DNA of 64,000 nucleotides, from contig OZ020487.1 of the NCBI GenBank assembly GCA_963971405.1, positions 29,125,371 to 29,189,370 of the forward strand, given 5' to 3'. Every line of letters begins with the position of its first letter. Positions within the stretch are counted from its first letter, which is position 1. Shown piece after piece: positions 10,219-21,859 of the stretch. The notes below the pieces were generated by a model. It had not been told where the DNA came from. It was given only the letters and a program-made list of their open reading frames with translations, and made no database searches. Origin of the DNA: Psococerastis gibbosa (lineage: Eukaryota > Arthropoda > Insecta > Psocodea > Psocidae). The position numbers were made by a program, and so were the translations under genes.

Positions 10219-11079
10219 CATTGGCGTAAATCCTCAAAAATCCTCCGGAAAAAAAATTGATGAATAGGCCCAAATTACAGAGGTTTTACGCATTTTGCAA
10301 GCAGTACAGTTGAGATTTTACAGAAGAATAAACCTACCACTGAGGGAGGCCCGGGGGGTCTCCCCCGAAGAAATTTTTTGAAAAAATAGGTTTGAAATAT
10401 CGGGGTTTTAAGCACTTTGAGTAATATATTTTTGTGAAAGTACTTGGTCAATATGTTGATTTTTTTCATGATGTCTTTCATGTGAAATAATAAGAATGTA
10501 CCAAGGATTTAGTTCCCATTCGTTATTGTGGATACTATGCCTTTCGCCTCCATAACGTCTTTGTTACCAGAAATTCTGGGGGGGGGGGCTGCGGATCCTT
10601 CTGGGGGGGGGGGCTGCGGATCCTTCTGGGGGGGGGGGAGGGCTTAGCCCAGGACCCTTTATTTACGCCAGCAAGCAGAAAAAAATTGATGAATAGAACC
10701 AAATTAGTTGGGTTTTACGCATTTTGCAAGCAGTACAGTTGAGATATTATAACGACGAATAATGGAGTCTGCCCACTACACCGCCAAAGCCACCATTCAG
10801 GGGGCCCGGGGGTCTCCCCCGGAGAAAAATTTGTGAAAAATAGCTCTGAAGTATTGATGTTCTAAGCATTTTGAGTACGTAATATATTTTTTGTGAAAGT
10901 GCTTTTGGTCAATATGCTGATTTTTTTCATTTAAAATAAGCATACTAAGAATTAATTTCCCTTTCATTATTGCGGGTATTATGCCTTTAGCCTCCATGAC
11001 GTCTTTGTCACCAGAAATCCTGGGGGGGGGGGCTAAGGGTGGTCCTGGGGGTCCCAGGACCCCCCTATTTACGCGAATG
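10219..11079. mobile_element. Non-autonomous hAT-like element with internal duplication
   Basis: The ends CATTGGCGTAAATCC and the reverse complement of CATTCGCGTAAATA are flanked by a perfect 8-bp duplication, AAGTAAAG. Inside are two diverged direct copies of about 390 bp (about 10248-10640 and 10678-11030), each with TTTTACGCATTTTGCAAGC and a long G run after CCAGAAAT. The joint near 10655-10665 has an ATTTACGCCAG that resembles the right end, so the structure may be a tandem or end-to-end element. Confidence 0.85.
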
Positions 11080-11087
11080 AAGTAAAG

Positions 11088-11888
11088 TAAAGTATATTTC
11101 CCAAAAAATAACAGTTTACAATTTGGATTCATTGATCGATGCAAAATGTAAAACAATACACTATATTATGTAATAAGACTACATGATAGACCATCCTCCC
11201 TATACAATGAAAAACTCGTGTCTGCACGAATGGGCGGCCAATCAAGTAGAAACGAAAATATTGACACCAGTGTCACCGGTATGGAAAGAATTGCGGAGAG
11301 CCCCTACTGTAAGAACTCTTATCAAAGTCGGGGGCTTGAGCAAAGCAAAGAGTAGGATACTGCCTATAGCAGGACGACTTACTGTAGCATACTTATGAAC
11401 ATGAATGGTGATTAGTACTGTAGTACAGTTTTGCCAGACAGACTGACAGTGGATCCTCCACCATCTCTCAGACCTGAATAGTGGGTTTGTCGTGCCACGG
11501 TGCGGCACTCGTTTATGTGCGAGTATTACCACTGTAGCAATATCACCATAATGCATATCTCAGCAGCATTATAACAACATAGCTATTTCCTGAGAATGGC
11601 CGTAAAATGCAAATAATAAGAGCTTCCGCTTTGCTCTTTACTGCTTTAGATATAAAAATTCAAGTGTCCTTAGCAGGTATTTTCTTACAACCTCTTTAAG
11701 AGACAATCGGAGGGGAAAAGCCTTACAAGTGTAAAAATCAAATAACTTATGAAATATCGGCCGTAGAGCTATATAAAAATTATCATATTCCTTTGAAGAT
11801 AATTTCCGCAGCATTTTGACATCTCACGATTTGTGCCTCCTGCGAACACCGATCACCCACAATTATCGAAATTGATTTGTTCAGAACA
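11088..11888. other. No gene recognised; short dispersed repeat
   Basis: The block around 11700-11745 (GCCTTACAAGTGTAAAAATC) is found inverted at 28385-28430. Overlapping open frames at 11183-11556 have no recognisable domain. Confidence 0.4.
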
Positions 11889-12273
11889 GTTGGTGAGGGC
11901 GTCTGGAGGAAATTACTTTATTTAAGCTGGCCATTCACGAGGGCTCAAAACGGACTCGCGACAAGCCAAATGGCGCGTCCTGTTCCGTTTGGCGTTAGCG
12001 CCATTTAGAGGGGTCATCACGACTACGCTGAACCAGTCGCTCCAAATCTTTCAAATTGTAAATTGTAAGTGTAAAAGTACCTCTTCCATATCGTCACACT
12101 GTACAATTTGAAAGATTCGGAGCGACTGGTTCAGCGTAGTCGTGATGATCCCTCTAAATGGCGCTAACACCAAACGGAACAGGACGCGCCATTTGGCTTG
12201 GCGCGAGTCCGTTTAGAGCCCTCGTGAATGGCCAGCTTAAGTAAAGTAATTTCCTCCGGACGCCCTCACCAAC
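11889..12273. mobile_element. Long inverted repeat (foldback) with 160-bp arms
   Basis: GTTGGTGAGGGCGTCTGGAG at the left is the near-complete reverse complement of the right end. Arms of about 160 bp flank a spacer near 12053-12105. Within the arms, AAGCTGGCCATTCACGAGGG and its partner resemble a separate set of ends. A partial extra copy of the right end (GAGCCCTCGTGAATGGCCAA) follows at 12277. Non-coding. Confidence 0.75.
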
Positions 12274-12299
12274 TTTGGAGCCCTCGTGAATGGCCAACT

Positions 12300-12560
12300 T
12301 TACTTTAACGGCGCCTTATCCCTCCCACGGGGTCGACGGCACGGGTCTTCATTTTCCAGGTGTTCCGGTTTTGGGTATCATCCGGCGAGAGACCGAGTGT
12401 CCTGAGGTCCTTCCTCACTTTCGTGTCAAGGGACATCCTCGGTCGTCCTATAGGCCTTGTGCCCTCCACTGTCTAGTCCCTCACTCCCTGGAGCAGGTGT
12501 TCTCTTCTTACCGAATGGCCCCACCACGCCAGGAAGAAGATCGAAAACTTGGGCCAATCG
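12300..12560 (-). pseudogene. Non-LTR retrotransposon C-terminal fragment
   Basis: The minus frame reads a WWGHSVRREHLLQGVRD-type stretch followed, after one stop, by GRPRMSLDTKVRKDLRTLGL and an ending rich in Arg and Asp. This resembles the C-terminal tail of RTE-like or related endonuclease-reverse transcriptases. The catalytic RT is absent. The fragment is dead. Confidence 0.55.
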
Positions 12561-12701
12561 GCGTTAGAGACGGCCAAATCATATGTTAAAGGTGAGGGGT
12601 GTGTCTTGTTAGGGATGCGATATTTTGATAGCTTTTGAATGTACAATATATTTCCGGTAAAATTCGGCTTTGTACAAAAAGCGTATAGTGGGAGGTGTTC
12701 G

Positions 12702-12905
12702 GGACATGCAGCGTAGTGGTACGGACTCTGACTTTCACCCGGAAGGTTGTTGGTTCGAGTCCCACACTGGCTACATTTTCTGGCCATGCTTCGGAGGGCA
12801 TGTAAAGCAGGCGGTCCCGGGCCTTCCTACTTGAGTGGAAGAGAGGGCTTTATAGCCCTAGCTCCGCTAGGTTGGCTTAGTAATAGAGACAATAAAAAGT
12901 CCCTA
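12702..12905 (+). repeat. tRNA-derived SINE, family A (best copy)
   Basis: It contains TAGTGGTACGGACTCTGA (box-A-like) and GGTTCGAGTCC, a perfect match to the box B consensus. The body carries GGCGGTCCCGGGCCTTCC and GCTTTATAGCCCTAGC, then TAGTAATAGAGACAATAAAA. The tRNA-like head plus conserved body defines it as a SINE. Confidence 0.8.
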
Positions 12906-13400
12906 TTTTAAATCACACCAAAAAATATAATTTATGTAAATAAAATAGATTTTTAAAAAGTCATTATAGATTTGTCTATTAAATTGTAGTTCACTCCTTC
13001 ATACACAATATACATATGTATGTAAGGTATTTTGAATTTTTAGTGCTGGGTTTCTATGAATTTTACAATAGGCTAGTCCCCTGTAATTTTCAAGAAATAA
13101 TTACAACACTGAACATTAAAAATACCATACTGTATATTATTGTATTATGATAACTTAAGCTAAATCTTTAAAAAATTGCCATATTTTGTACTGCCGATTT
13201 AGTACGGTCAACATCCTTGTAACAATTTTTGACAGAATTGAAATGTAATTTAAACTGAAATGAATAACTGAACTGAAAAATTTGATTGCATATTCATAAA
13301 TAGCCCATATACCTAGGTAGCATTGCAGATTTGCCAATTAGGGCTAAGGATACATAACAAAAATAAAGATAGGGACAGACCTCTTGAAAATTTTTCTTCT

Positions 13401-13786
13401 GCAGCCCGATCATAGCGATTTGGGATTATTACAGGCATAATACCGGGACTTATTTTTTATTACCGAAGTAGTAAGGTATCACGTGACGGAGTTAAAATAT
13501 GCGCGGCAAATTCAAATTAATAAATTATTATAATATAAGAGAATGGTTGCATTGTTGAATATTTTAAGGAAATAATAATAAACATCATTAAAATGTACAG
13601 GTAGAATTTTGAAATATAACAAGAATTTTAATTCATGCGTCTAAAGCTAAGGGGGAAAAGATTGAAAACTCACAAAAAATATTAATTTATCTATTTGAAT
13701 TTCCCGCGTATTTTGCACTAATATGTTTAAAATAATTGAATAAACCCCGGTATTACAATAATACCAAATCGCCGTGATTGGGCTGC
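13401..13786. mobile_element. Long imperfect inverted-repeat element
   Basis: The left end GCAGCCCGATCATAGCGATT pairs with the right end written as GCAGCCCAATCACGGCGATT. Pairing resumes further in (GCGCGGCAAATTCAAAT and TTTGAATTTCCCGCG). The arms are about 150 bp and imperfect; the element is 386 bp and AT-rich. No target duplication is evident. Confidence 0.65.
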
Positions 13787-13965
13787 TGGTACTTTCTCCC
13801 ACAAAAGCCGAAATTCAGGGACAGGACAATTTTTTCCACCAAGAGGGGGAACAATCGGCCACCGCTAAAAGCACTTCATTTGCTTGATGACATTCTACAA
13901 TATAGGTAAGGCTGAGTGATAAGTCGGGAACGGAAGGTTGAGTTGTGATCATATTGACGTTTGGT

Positions 13966-15128
13966 CTCTATCGTCTGCACGATTTTCATTAAAGGGGTAA
14001 AATGAGCGCGGTATTTGAATTCCAAGAATGCGACGCAGATGGTCGGGGACGCATTCCGCCCACCATTTTCGAATTCTTTCGATCCTATTCTGAAATTCCC
14101 GCCGGATTAATCCCTATTTATTTTTTCTCTGTATGATTTTGCTTCTCATCTTTATCGTTCCCCCTGCAGCCGGTCTTCATCTTTCAATATTGCATTATAC
14201 CTCTACAAATATGATACGAACAAGTGATTGATAATCATGGAAATAAATGTATAGGACGAATTGGGAACATTATGGTTGAAAATAAAATATCAATTTAATT
14301 AATTAATAATGTCTTCTATTCTTATTCTATTACTAAGCCAACCAAGCAGGGTTAAGTGTAAGTTTGTTGATATTGTATTATATTGTACAATATACATATA
14401 TTAATCATTAATATACATCATCAATCATTAATATATATAACAAGTAATAAGCAGTAGGCTTACAAAATATTTGGAAATTTATAAGCAAAGCCGGCTTATA
14501 GGATACACAAAAGTAGCCTATTTAAATACAGAACATAAACTCACACAGTATATTTGCAAGAAGTGGAGAACATTGGAAAGTATAAAACTTTGTGTGGTAG
14601 ATTGCAACAGCATTTCTCTTTCCTTATATACAGTACTCCTGTCTCTTCCACTCTTTTGAGCTTGTGATGTGGGCTGGCATTTATTTTTGTTCCGCATGTT
14701 ATATTCCTCAACGTATTATGATTATTATTATCAATTTTAGACAGGATTAGGTACCCTCCTTCTGGCAAAGCCCTTCACTCAAAGTCTGACAAGCCTCCAC
14801 TGCTAAGCCTGCATGCTAGTTAATAATCTTCCACAAAAAAACCTTCCAGGGTCTTAAGATCCAGCCAAATGTTAGAGGTGACTCTCTTTTGACCATAGCA
14901 CTATTGGACTATTTGTGATGTCATTGTCGGCAGCATACTCGGTAGCCGCGTTTCTCCTACCCATGAAGTTAAGGTACCCATTAGGGTTGTCTGGGAAACC
15001 TTTTCATTTGTACCTTGACCTTCCGTTCATATTCTAGAACGTTCTGTACCAACCTAGTGATTAAACTAACCCGGAGTTGAAGTGCATTAAACAGATTTCA
15101 TAGAATATAAATAAAGAAAGAAAGAAAG
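13966..15128. other. No gene recognised
   Basis: AT-rich intergenic DNA with an ATATA-rich stretch near 14390-14440. Two open frames near 14471-14768 lack recognisable features. Confidence 0.4.
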
Positions 15129-15345
15129 ACTTTTTATTGTTTCTATTACTAAGCCAACCTAACGAAGTTAGGGCTGTTAAGCCCTCTCTTACACTCAACT
15201 ATGAAGGCCCGGGACCACCTGCTTTACATGCCCTCCGAAGAATGGCCAGAAAATATAGCCAGTGTGGGACTCGAACCAACAACATTTCGGGTGAAATTCA
15301 GAGTCCGTACCACTACGCTACATGTCTTGACAATATATATGGAAT
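15129..15345 (-). repeat. tRNA-derived SINE, family A
   Basis: Inverted copy of the SINE at 12702: box B appears as GGACTCGAACC (reverse strand), with GGCCCGGGACCACC and the terminal CTATTACTAAGCCAACC. It is essentially full length. Confidence 0.75.
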
Positions 15346-15369
15346 TCAGTCGGTTAAATTGACTGCTTT

Positions 15370-15490
15370 TTGAGGAAGCTGGCCTTTTATTAATGAATTT
15401 TTCATGACCTTTTTCACATCTTTGCGTATCCATGAGAAACGAAACATTAATTAATTTCGAAAAAAATGCAGGGCCATCCCTTGTGTACAA
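15370..15490 (+). repeat. Fragment related to the 3997-4384 element
   Basis: TTTTTCACATCTTTGCG and AAACATTAATTAATTTCGA align with the right part of the element at 3997-4384. Partial copy only. Confidence 0.4.
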
Positions 15491-15499
15491 AAGTTTTTT

Positions 15500-16667
15500 G
15501 AAATCTCTCCTTGAACCCTCTGTGTTTGTGCTTCTTCTGTGAATATACCGCAGATTAAAAATCTGCATCCACATTTGAATAAATTCATTCCCTGGGGCAT
15601 TTTAGTAAAGCCACATTATACCTACAGTACCGTAATTGTTTTCCCAAGGCATATTAAAAGAAAAGAATGGGAGAAGAAAATATGGAAAGTCACAATATTT
15701 TGTAGAAGTTATTAGTGCGGTAGTTTGAGCCTGCAGCACCTGGTTTCATTGCTGACAAAACTTTTTCAGTACCGTATCGTAATTCCAGCTTCACAATAAT
15801 TCACAGCTTTCGCAGCTATTCTCTCTAACTTCTAACAACAGATTTTACAAAGGAATCAGACACCCTAGTATTCTTTTCTATTAACAAAGTCAAATGAAGG
15901 TTGTTATGGAAGAAGGCTTTAAGTCGCATTTCAGCCCGCTTCCCCAAAGATTTTAGCATGGAAGGTGATAAACCCCACTTTTTCACATTATATCTTTTTT
16001 ATGTGCATGCTGCCGCCTTTTCTACCGCGTCCATCACATATATTGCAAGTGAGGTATAACAGTATAACACCTTCCATAAAATCTGGGCTTTTTAACATGT
16101 AACTATAACTTAATTAAATAAGTAGAGAAAACAATATTGGTGAGTACATTATTGATGACACAAAAGAAGTCAAATTGATAGCTTACAAGTGACCACGCAG
16201 TACAGCACTTACACATTGGTTGTAAAGCACTCCTGTCGCTGATGAGTGAAGTGATGAGTAAGAAGACCTGAGGAGCACCAATATTCAATCAAGATATCCT
16301 CCAACTTATCGATTAATCTGGCATCTCGCTTCAACCCTAGACTTCGGTTAATTTAAAAGTAGTCGGAATTTAAATGTTGGCGCCAACTCGATGGTACTTC
16401 GAGTGACGGGTGCACCATCTACCTTCAATTTCCAAACTAATACCCCTCTTCAACTTTGGCTCTTCCGACCTCAATACGCAATTCCACACTCTTCCATCTT
16501 TATCGTTATCATTTAAATATTCAAAATTAGACAGTCATAAGAGAGAGGGAGAAAACCTTTACGGGCGTACAACAATCTTATTTCACTCGAAATATCGATC
16601 ACAGGTCTAAAAAAAAATGCCCCATGGCTTGAAGAAATGTTCCTCCACATTATTATTTTGTATTTTG
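15500..16667. other. No gene recognised
   Basis: I see no protein, RNA or clear repeat structure. If the minus-strand gene at 20625-17278 continues to the left, this could be one of its introns. Confidence 0.4.
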
Positions 16668-16722
16668 TATGACGGTCGAAATGTTCAATTCCGAGATTCC
16701 AACGGATTTACACGTTTTAAAA
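16668..16722 (+). repeat. Dispersed repeat family F, short fragment
   Basis: GACGGTCGAAATGTTCAATT and the following CGATTTACACGTTTT-like stretch match 36700-36760 and 58650-58680. A TAAA microsatellite follows. Confidence 0.45.
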
Positions 16723-16899
16723 TAAATAAATAAATAAATAAATAAACGTCTATTTGCAAACAGACAAAGTCCAATAATATGCAAATTAAATTAAAAATTA
16801 GGTTCCTAATCGGAATATTTCTCTTGAGCCATGAGAGTATGAAATTTGAATTTTTCATTGATACACGACATTCCACTGGTTTTTTCAACTATTGATCAC

Positions 16900-17259
16900 T
16901 TTTCTTCTAATGACACGTATGCGCCAAATGTTTGAAATTTGTTTGCATTTTTTTTTTGAAATTTTGTTTGTATTTGTTTTCTTCTTACACTTATTATTTT
17001 TAATAAAACCCAATAATAGTAGGAGGTCCGAAGTAAAATCGACCTTCACCGATCTGTTTAATGGATGAAAATTATTTTATAAACAATAAAATATAAAATG
17101 TTTGTACATATCCATGACGCCATTTTAGTTTGTTATTGTTTGCAATGCGTGATTTTACTCTATGATCATTGATCAATTTTAACTATGGCATAGAGTAAAA
17201 TTCCAATTTCCGTCAATAGTACTTTTACTATCACTATTGACGTTGGTGGAATAAGCGCC
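16900..17259. mobile_element. Foldback-family element, diverged copy
   Basis: The right end reads TATTGACGTTGGTGGAATAAG then CGCC, followed by TTA, like the outer end of the element at 33715. The inside holds the family core (ATGACGCCATTTTAG, GATCATTGATCAATTTTAAC, CATAGAGTAAAAT). The left part (ATGCGCCAAATGTTTG) matches the inside of the element at 22147 in reverse. A clear left terminus is not found. The right end is 15 bases downstream of the splice donor of the exon at 17278-17478. Confidence 0.6.
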
Positions 17260-17277
17260 TTATCTAAAAACACTCAC

Positions 17278-20200
17278 CGGTGCTGTGCGGTGACGAACTA
17301 ATGCTACCGTAGCCGTCATCTAAGGCGTTGTGCATGGCGAGAAGTTTGTCAGTGATGGCAATGACGGTGTCTGCGTCAGCACCCACCACGGTACCTGAGG
17401 GTACCAACTTTTCCTCAGCACTGCCACCTTCATCTTGGTCTGCCGCTGGGCCCTCACCTTTCTCCATGGTTTGCACCCCTAAAACAAGAATTTGAAGATT
17501 TCTATTAATTTATTTTAGAGTTATTATTAAGGACTCTGTAGTTAGAAGACATGTACATGTACATTATTATTTATATTGTAGTCTATAAGGCTGTCAATAA
17601 CACAGAATGACCACAGTTATTATACGGAGAGCGTAAGAAAGTGTATTTTCCAGAATTTCCCCCAATCAGTCTTAATTAGTTACATGCTAGAGCTAATAAA
17701 AATGTGGAGGAACATTTAAGCTACATACTGATACAATCTAAAATTATTGGTTTCATTGGTAATTTTTATTTATTATAGGTTGCATACATAACTTATGACT
17801 GACTACAGTATATTGAAAATTTAACTCAAAAAACAGTCAATTTATTTTGCAATAATTCCACAAATAAATAATTATAAGATAAATGTACACTGATCGAGAA
17901 AAGTGGCATTCATTGCAATAAGTTAAAAAAACTTGTTTGTGGGTTAATAGGTATAGAATACGGTTTGATTGATAGCATAATCCAATTAGGCATAATGAGT
18001 TAGCCTGCTTACCGTAGACAGTAGATTTTATCGTACCGTATTTCATTGAATGACTCAATTTTTTTTCGAATGGAATATTGATCGTGGAGTCATCAAAAAG
18101 CTGTTAAACTAGAAGAAATGCTCTTGTACATTTCGATGTACAGTATGAAATGTGCTTGCAATTGGCCACTTGACCTCTACCCTCGGGACTACCACACCAA
18201 TAGTTTTTTGTACAAATCAAATGCAATAATTGTGACAAATCTGTAGGTATAAACATATAATTATACACGGATATATACACGGATTTCAATAGTTGTAATA
18301 ATGTATAATATAACCCTTTAGAAATCGTTGATGGGTTATGGTACTACTGAAATCTGGGTGCAATATCATATCTAAAAAGTTGATAAAAATGTCTTCTGAT
18401 CTTCCTACATCTAGGATTGCTATTTCATGAGATATTGCATGTTCAAACTAATAAGGCGCCCATTCCATTGGCCGGCTAGGGCTATTTCCAGCAACGGTAA
18501 CGTGGTAGCAGACATTCAAGACTTAGGTAGGGTTTCCATCGACCTCACATTGCAGAATGCAAATGACATTGACGGAAATTAGAATTTTTCTTTTTATAGA
18601 AACCTATTAAAATGTTTGTACTTAACATATCCCATGACGCCATTTTTTAATTTTAGTTTGTTTGTTTGTGATTTTACTGTATGATCATTGATCAATTTTA
18701 ACTATGGCATAGAGGAAAATAAACATTTCCGTCAATTCTGCAATGCGAGGTCGGTGGAAACGCTACCTTAGTCTTGAATGTCTGCTACCACGTCACCGTT
18801 GTTGGAAATAGCCCTAGCCGGTCAATGGAATGGGCACCTTAGGCTGATAGACAGTGGTCGATCTGAAAGCAATGCAAGCCTCCAAGACACAATCCTAGAA
18901 GTCTATGTAGCTGTGGCGGCGCTACGGGGGTACCCGGTGGTGCCTGCCCCCCCCCCTTCCCGAATGTTTCTCCGGCCCCCTGGCCCCCCCCCCCTTTTGA
19001 CACATTTTACATGTTATATCTAGCAGAATTTTTGTAATTTTCAAAAACGTCAGAATTAAAACTGATTACAAATTACTTAATTTCATTATACCTACTCCCA
19101 ATGAAATTTAGTTTTTTCATTGGCCCCCCATATAGAAGTTATGCCCCCCCCCCCCGCCTTAAAATTTCAATCGCCGCCACTGCTACGTAGTGCCTATGAA
19201 GATGTCAACCGCACATGATGACGAAACGTTTCAAAGTTTACTTCTTAATTGACCACGGCCTACCAGCCCGGATTCTACAGCTTCATCATCTGACCCCGGT
19301 CGTGAAAGCCTTCGTAATTATACCTTTAATTCCCCTATTCCCCTTTAATTCCCTATTCCTTACAAAAACATTTCTAAGCGTGGTGGGACCGAGCCTAAAG
19401 GTGGTTCCCACTAACTTCCAAAAAGCTTATCTTTGTTAAGAGAAGCAGCTTGGACCTATCGACAGTAAACACAATTTTACCCTTAAAGTTTTTGCCATTA
19501 CCCATTTACCGAAGGAAAGTTTTCTGCAAATTATTTATTATTTATTTCGGGCAAAAAAATTCTATTTCTACTAACTGTCAACGCAGCTAATTGCAGTTCA
19601 TTGTTACTTTTGCCAAACATAGAGGGGAAAACATTATTATTGGATCAATTTTTAAAGGTCCTACTTTCAAAAACACTTAGCCCTACGAAAAGTTCCCCTA
19701 CTTCGCTCTATCTAGGCTGCTGCAGGTGAAATGCCAAGCTTCCGATATTAGGATGTACCTCCACAAATGACCAACTGTCAACCTACTAAGTGGCAAGTTA
19801 GGTAGGCTACCCTTCTTCTATCACTGACAAAGTATGAAGTTAATATAAAGTAGTTAAAATGGTGATCAATTTAATTAAATTAACACCGAGACCCTTGTCA
19901 CTTAAGCCACCTTTCCTAATTTTCACCAGTGTTCGCGAGACTTATTTAAGTGATGGGCTCGCTAACTGATTTTGGAGAATTTAGGCTTGCAATTACTGTA
20001 CAGCAATGGAGATGCAAAAAAACATGTTTACATCACGCTTACGTAGGATATTTCAATGTTATAAACTCATCCAGAAAAAAGAGAAAGAAAAACAAGAGCA
20101 CCTAACTTCTGAGTATATGGCAAGCATTTAAAACATGTAGTACAAAGGTTATAGTTGTAAAAGTGCACCGAAAACCCCCCAAAAATAACCTTTCTTTACA

Positions 20201-20625
20201 CTTGTGAGTGTGTTCAACGTTTTGGAGGCAATCGTCACGTGCCCGGATAAGTTATTCTTTACCGTTGGTGCTACGGCTGCTGATGGGCTGATCTATTGAT
20301 TGTTCAAGCGTATGAGTACTAGGCCTAGTACCTATCTTAAAATTTAGGCCTACTTACCCGATGATTTACTACGACGGTTAGCCTGCTTGTAAAACTCTTC
20401 GTACCCGGGGATGTACTTGGCCTCGAGGAGCGGGTCCTGTCCACTTGAACCACTACTCTGCAGCACGCAGCCCGTCAGGGACAAAGTCTCGTCATGGTCC
20501 AGTGAGAGATTTTCGATGTCGTTGGAGGAGACCGAGTGCGCGCAATTCGCCTTCAGGCTCTCTGTGGATGACACTGTCTGATCAGACCGGATTTTATCTT
20601 TGGGCTCTTGATCCAACTCATCCAT
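17278..20625 (-). CDS. Unidentified acidic, Ser-rich protein (5' part, two exons)
   Basis: Two minus-strand exons join in frame: 20358-20625 (ATG at 20625, donor GGTAAGTAGG) and 17278-17478 (acceptor TTTTAG, donor GGTGAGTG). The split codon is completed correctly, giving 156 residues before the next intron. The protein is acidic and Ser-rich: MDELDQEPKDKIRSDQTV start, then PGYEEFYKQANRRSKSSG across the junction, then DDGYGSISSSPHSTG. No signal peptide, membrane segment or known domain is visible. Good splice sites, biased composition and frame continuity support a real gene. The 2.9-kb intron holds a foldback and a hAT element. Downstream exons were not found, and I do not recognise the family. 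Confidence 0.6.
18455..18838. mobile_element. Composite foldback element, copy 3
   Basis: Arms GGCGCCCATTCCATTGGCCG and CGGTCAATGGAATGGGCACC are flanked by TAA and TTA. The loop has GTGGTAGCAGACATTCAAG and is split by the inner element at 18526-18767. It lies in the large intron of the minus-strand gene 17278-20625. Confidence 0.82.
18526..18767. mobile_element. Inner element nested in copy 3, TTA on both sides
   Basis: It starts GGTAGGGTTTCCATCGACC and ends GGTGGAAACGCTACC, with TTA on both sides inside the host loop. This is the clearest 3-bp duplication among the inner elements. Like the inner element of copy 2, one arm has lost part of the CATTTGCATTCTGCAATG segment. Confidence 0.75.
18911..19182. 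mobile_element. Non-autonomous hAT-like element
   Basis: The ends are CTGTGGCGGCG and CGCCGCCACTG, flanked by CTATGTAG and CTACGTAG (7 of 8). It is 272 bp with several long C runs. No transposase. Confidence 0.85.
19191..20357. other. Intron of the unidentified minus-strand gene
   Basis: This lies between the exon at 17278-17478 and the exon at 20358-20625. No further exon, RNA or clear mobile element was recognised. Confidence 0.45.
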
Positions 20626-21537
20626 GCTTCAAATGAAGCACATCTGAAAAGAATGAGGTAAGGAGCGTCTGTAGAATAGGTAGCAATAGTGATGGATACG
20701 TTCCGGATTTTTCGTAGGACCAATGAAAGTTGAACTCAACCAAAGACTGGACCAAAAAGAGGGCTAGATCGAAAATAGATTGTTCAGACCGAACCGAACC
20801 GAAGAAATCAACAGACAGAACTTGATTTGATCTATTTAAAATTCAAACTCCAATTTATCCAAATTCTCAATTATCCGAATATATCCGACGAAAAAATTAT
20901 AACTTAGTGGATTCGCATCTTGACAGCCCAAAAGGTAAGATAAGATAAGGTAATATTGTCAATAAGATTACTTACTATTAAGTGTGTTTTCGGCACTTGA
21001 ACTGGTGGACTTAGCCACTTTTTTTTCAAAAAGACTTCAAATTAATGAATTGCTGCAGATGGAATTAGGAACTTGATCTATTTTAAATCACAAATCCAGT
21101 TGTTTCACCTTTGGAGAGGGTGACATTTGGAGAAAAATAATAGTTTATGTTGACCAACCACAGCGGGGTTAAAACCCACACCGTGTTTAGGGCATTGATT
21201 TTATTTTCGTACTTTTTTTTTGGCTGATCGAAGGTGCTAAGGTCTTAGCTAGTGGTTGAGTAATATTAGTGGCTAAGAGATTAATATAATTAGTTTGAGG
21301 TGGGTGTGTCTAAAAAGAGCCGGTCTTTATCCCATCCCCCTCCCCTAAACCGTTTTTTATTACTAAAATTATCCGAATGTTCCAGAATGGGTCCAGTACC
21401 AACTCACTCCGACAAAGTGGAGTTGTACTGCACTTAGTTGAATTTAAATAACTGTGGTAAAGAACTAAAAGTCAAGGAGCAGAGATATACTACACTACTG
21501 AGATGATTGGTGTTCCTTCCAATAGTAATTAAGACCT
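20626..21537. other. Upstream region of the unidentified gene; nothing recognised
   Basis: This should hold the 5' UTR and promoter of the gene starting at 20625, but no motif stands out. A GATAA repeat lies near 20936-20950. Confidence 0.35.
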
Positions 21538-21545
21538 AAAACCAA

Positions 21546-21859
21546 CAGGGGCGTAAAGTTTGGGGGGGGGCACGGTTCAACTTGCCCCCCCCAGCTCCTT
21601 TTGGTGGGGGCTTTGCCCCCCCCCAGCTTTGAGCATTGTAAGGCATGGTTCATACTTTATGGTCCCCTTTGCAGCAATATGAATATAAGCATTCCTTTTT
21701 TAGCTTTGTAAAATCTACAGCGATACTTCACTACTATTAAAATGCGTAAAACCCTACTATTTTGCTCTTATATTTTCAATTTTTTCTTATCCTGCCTGAT
21801 GACGTCATAAGGTCTACTTAGTTTTGCCCCCGCCATCATTCCAAAACTTTACGCCTCTG
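21546..21859. mobile_element. Non-autonomous hAT-like element
   Basis: The terminal repeats CAGGGGCGTAAAGTTTGG and CCAAAACTTTACGCCTCTG pair with one mismatch and one extra base. Flanks AAAACCAA and AAAACCAG match at 7 of 8. It is 314 bp with G and C runs near the left end. Non-coding. Confidence 0.88.

Noticed and set aside
16885..16960. Left terminus of the diverged foldback near 16900
   Set aside because: I looked for GGCG-type ends followed by TTCCAC and found none; the boundary given is approximate.
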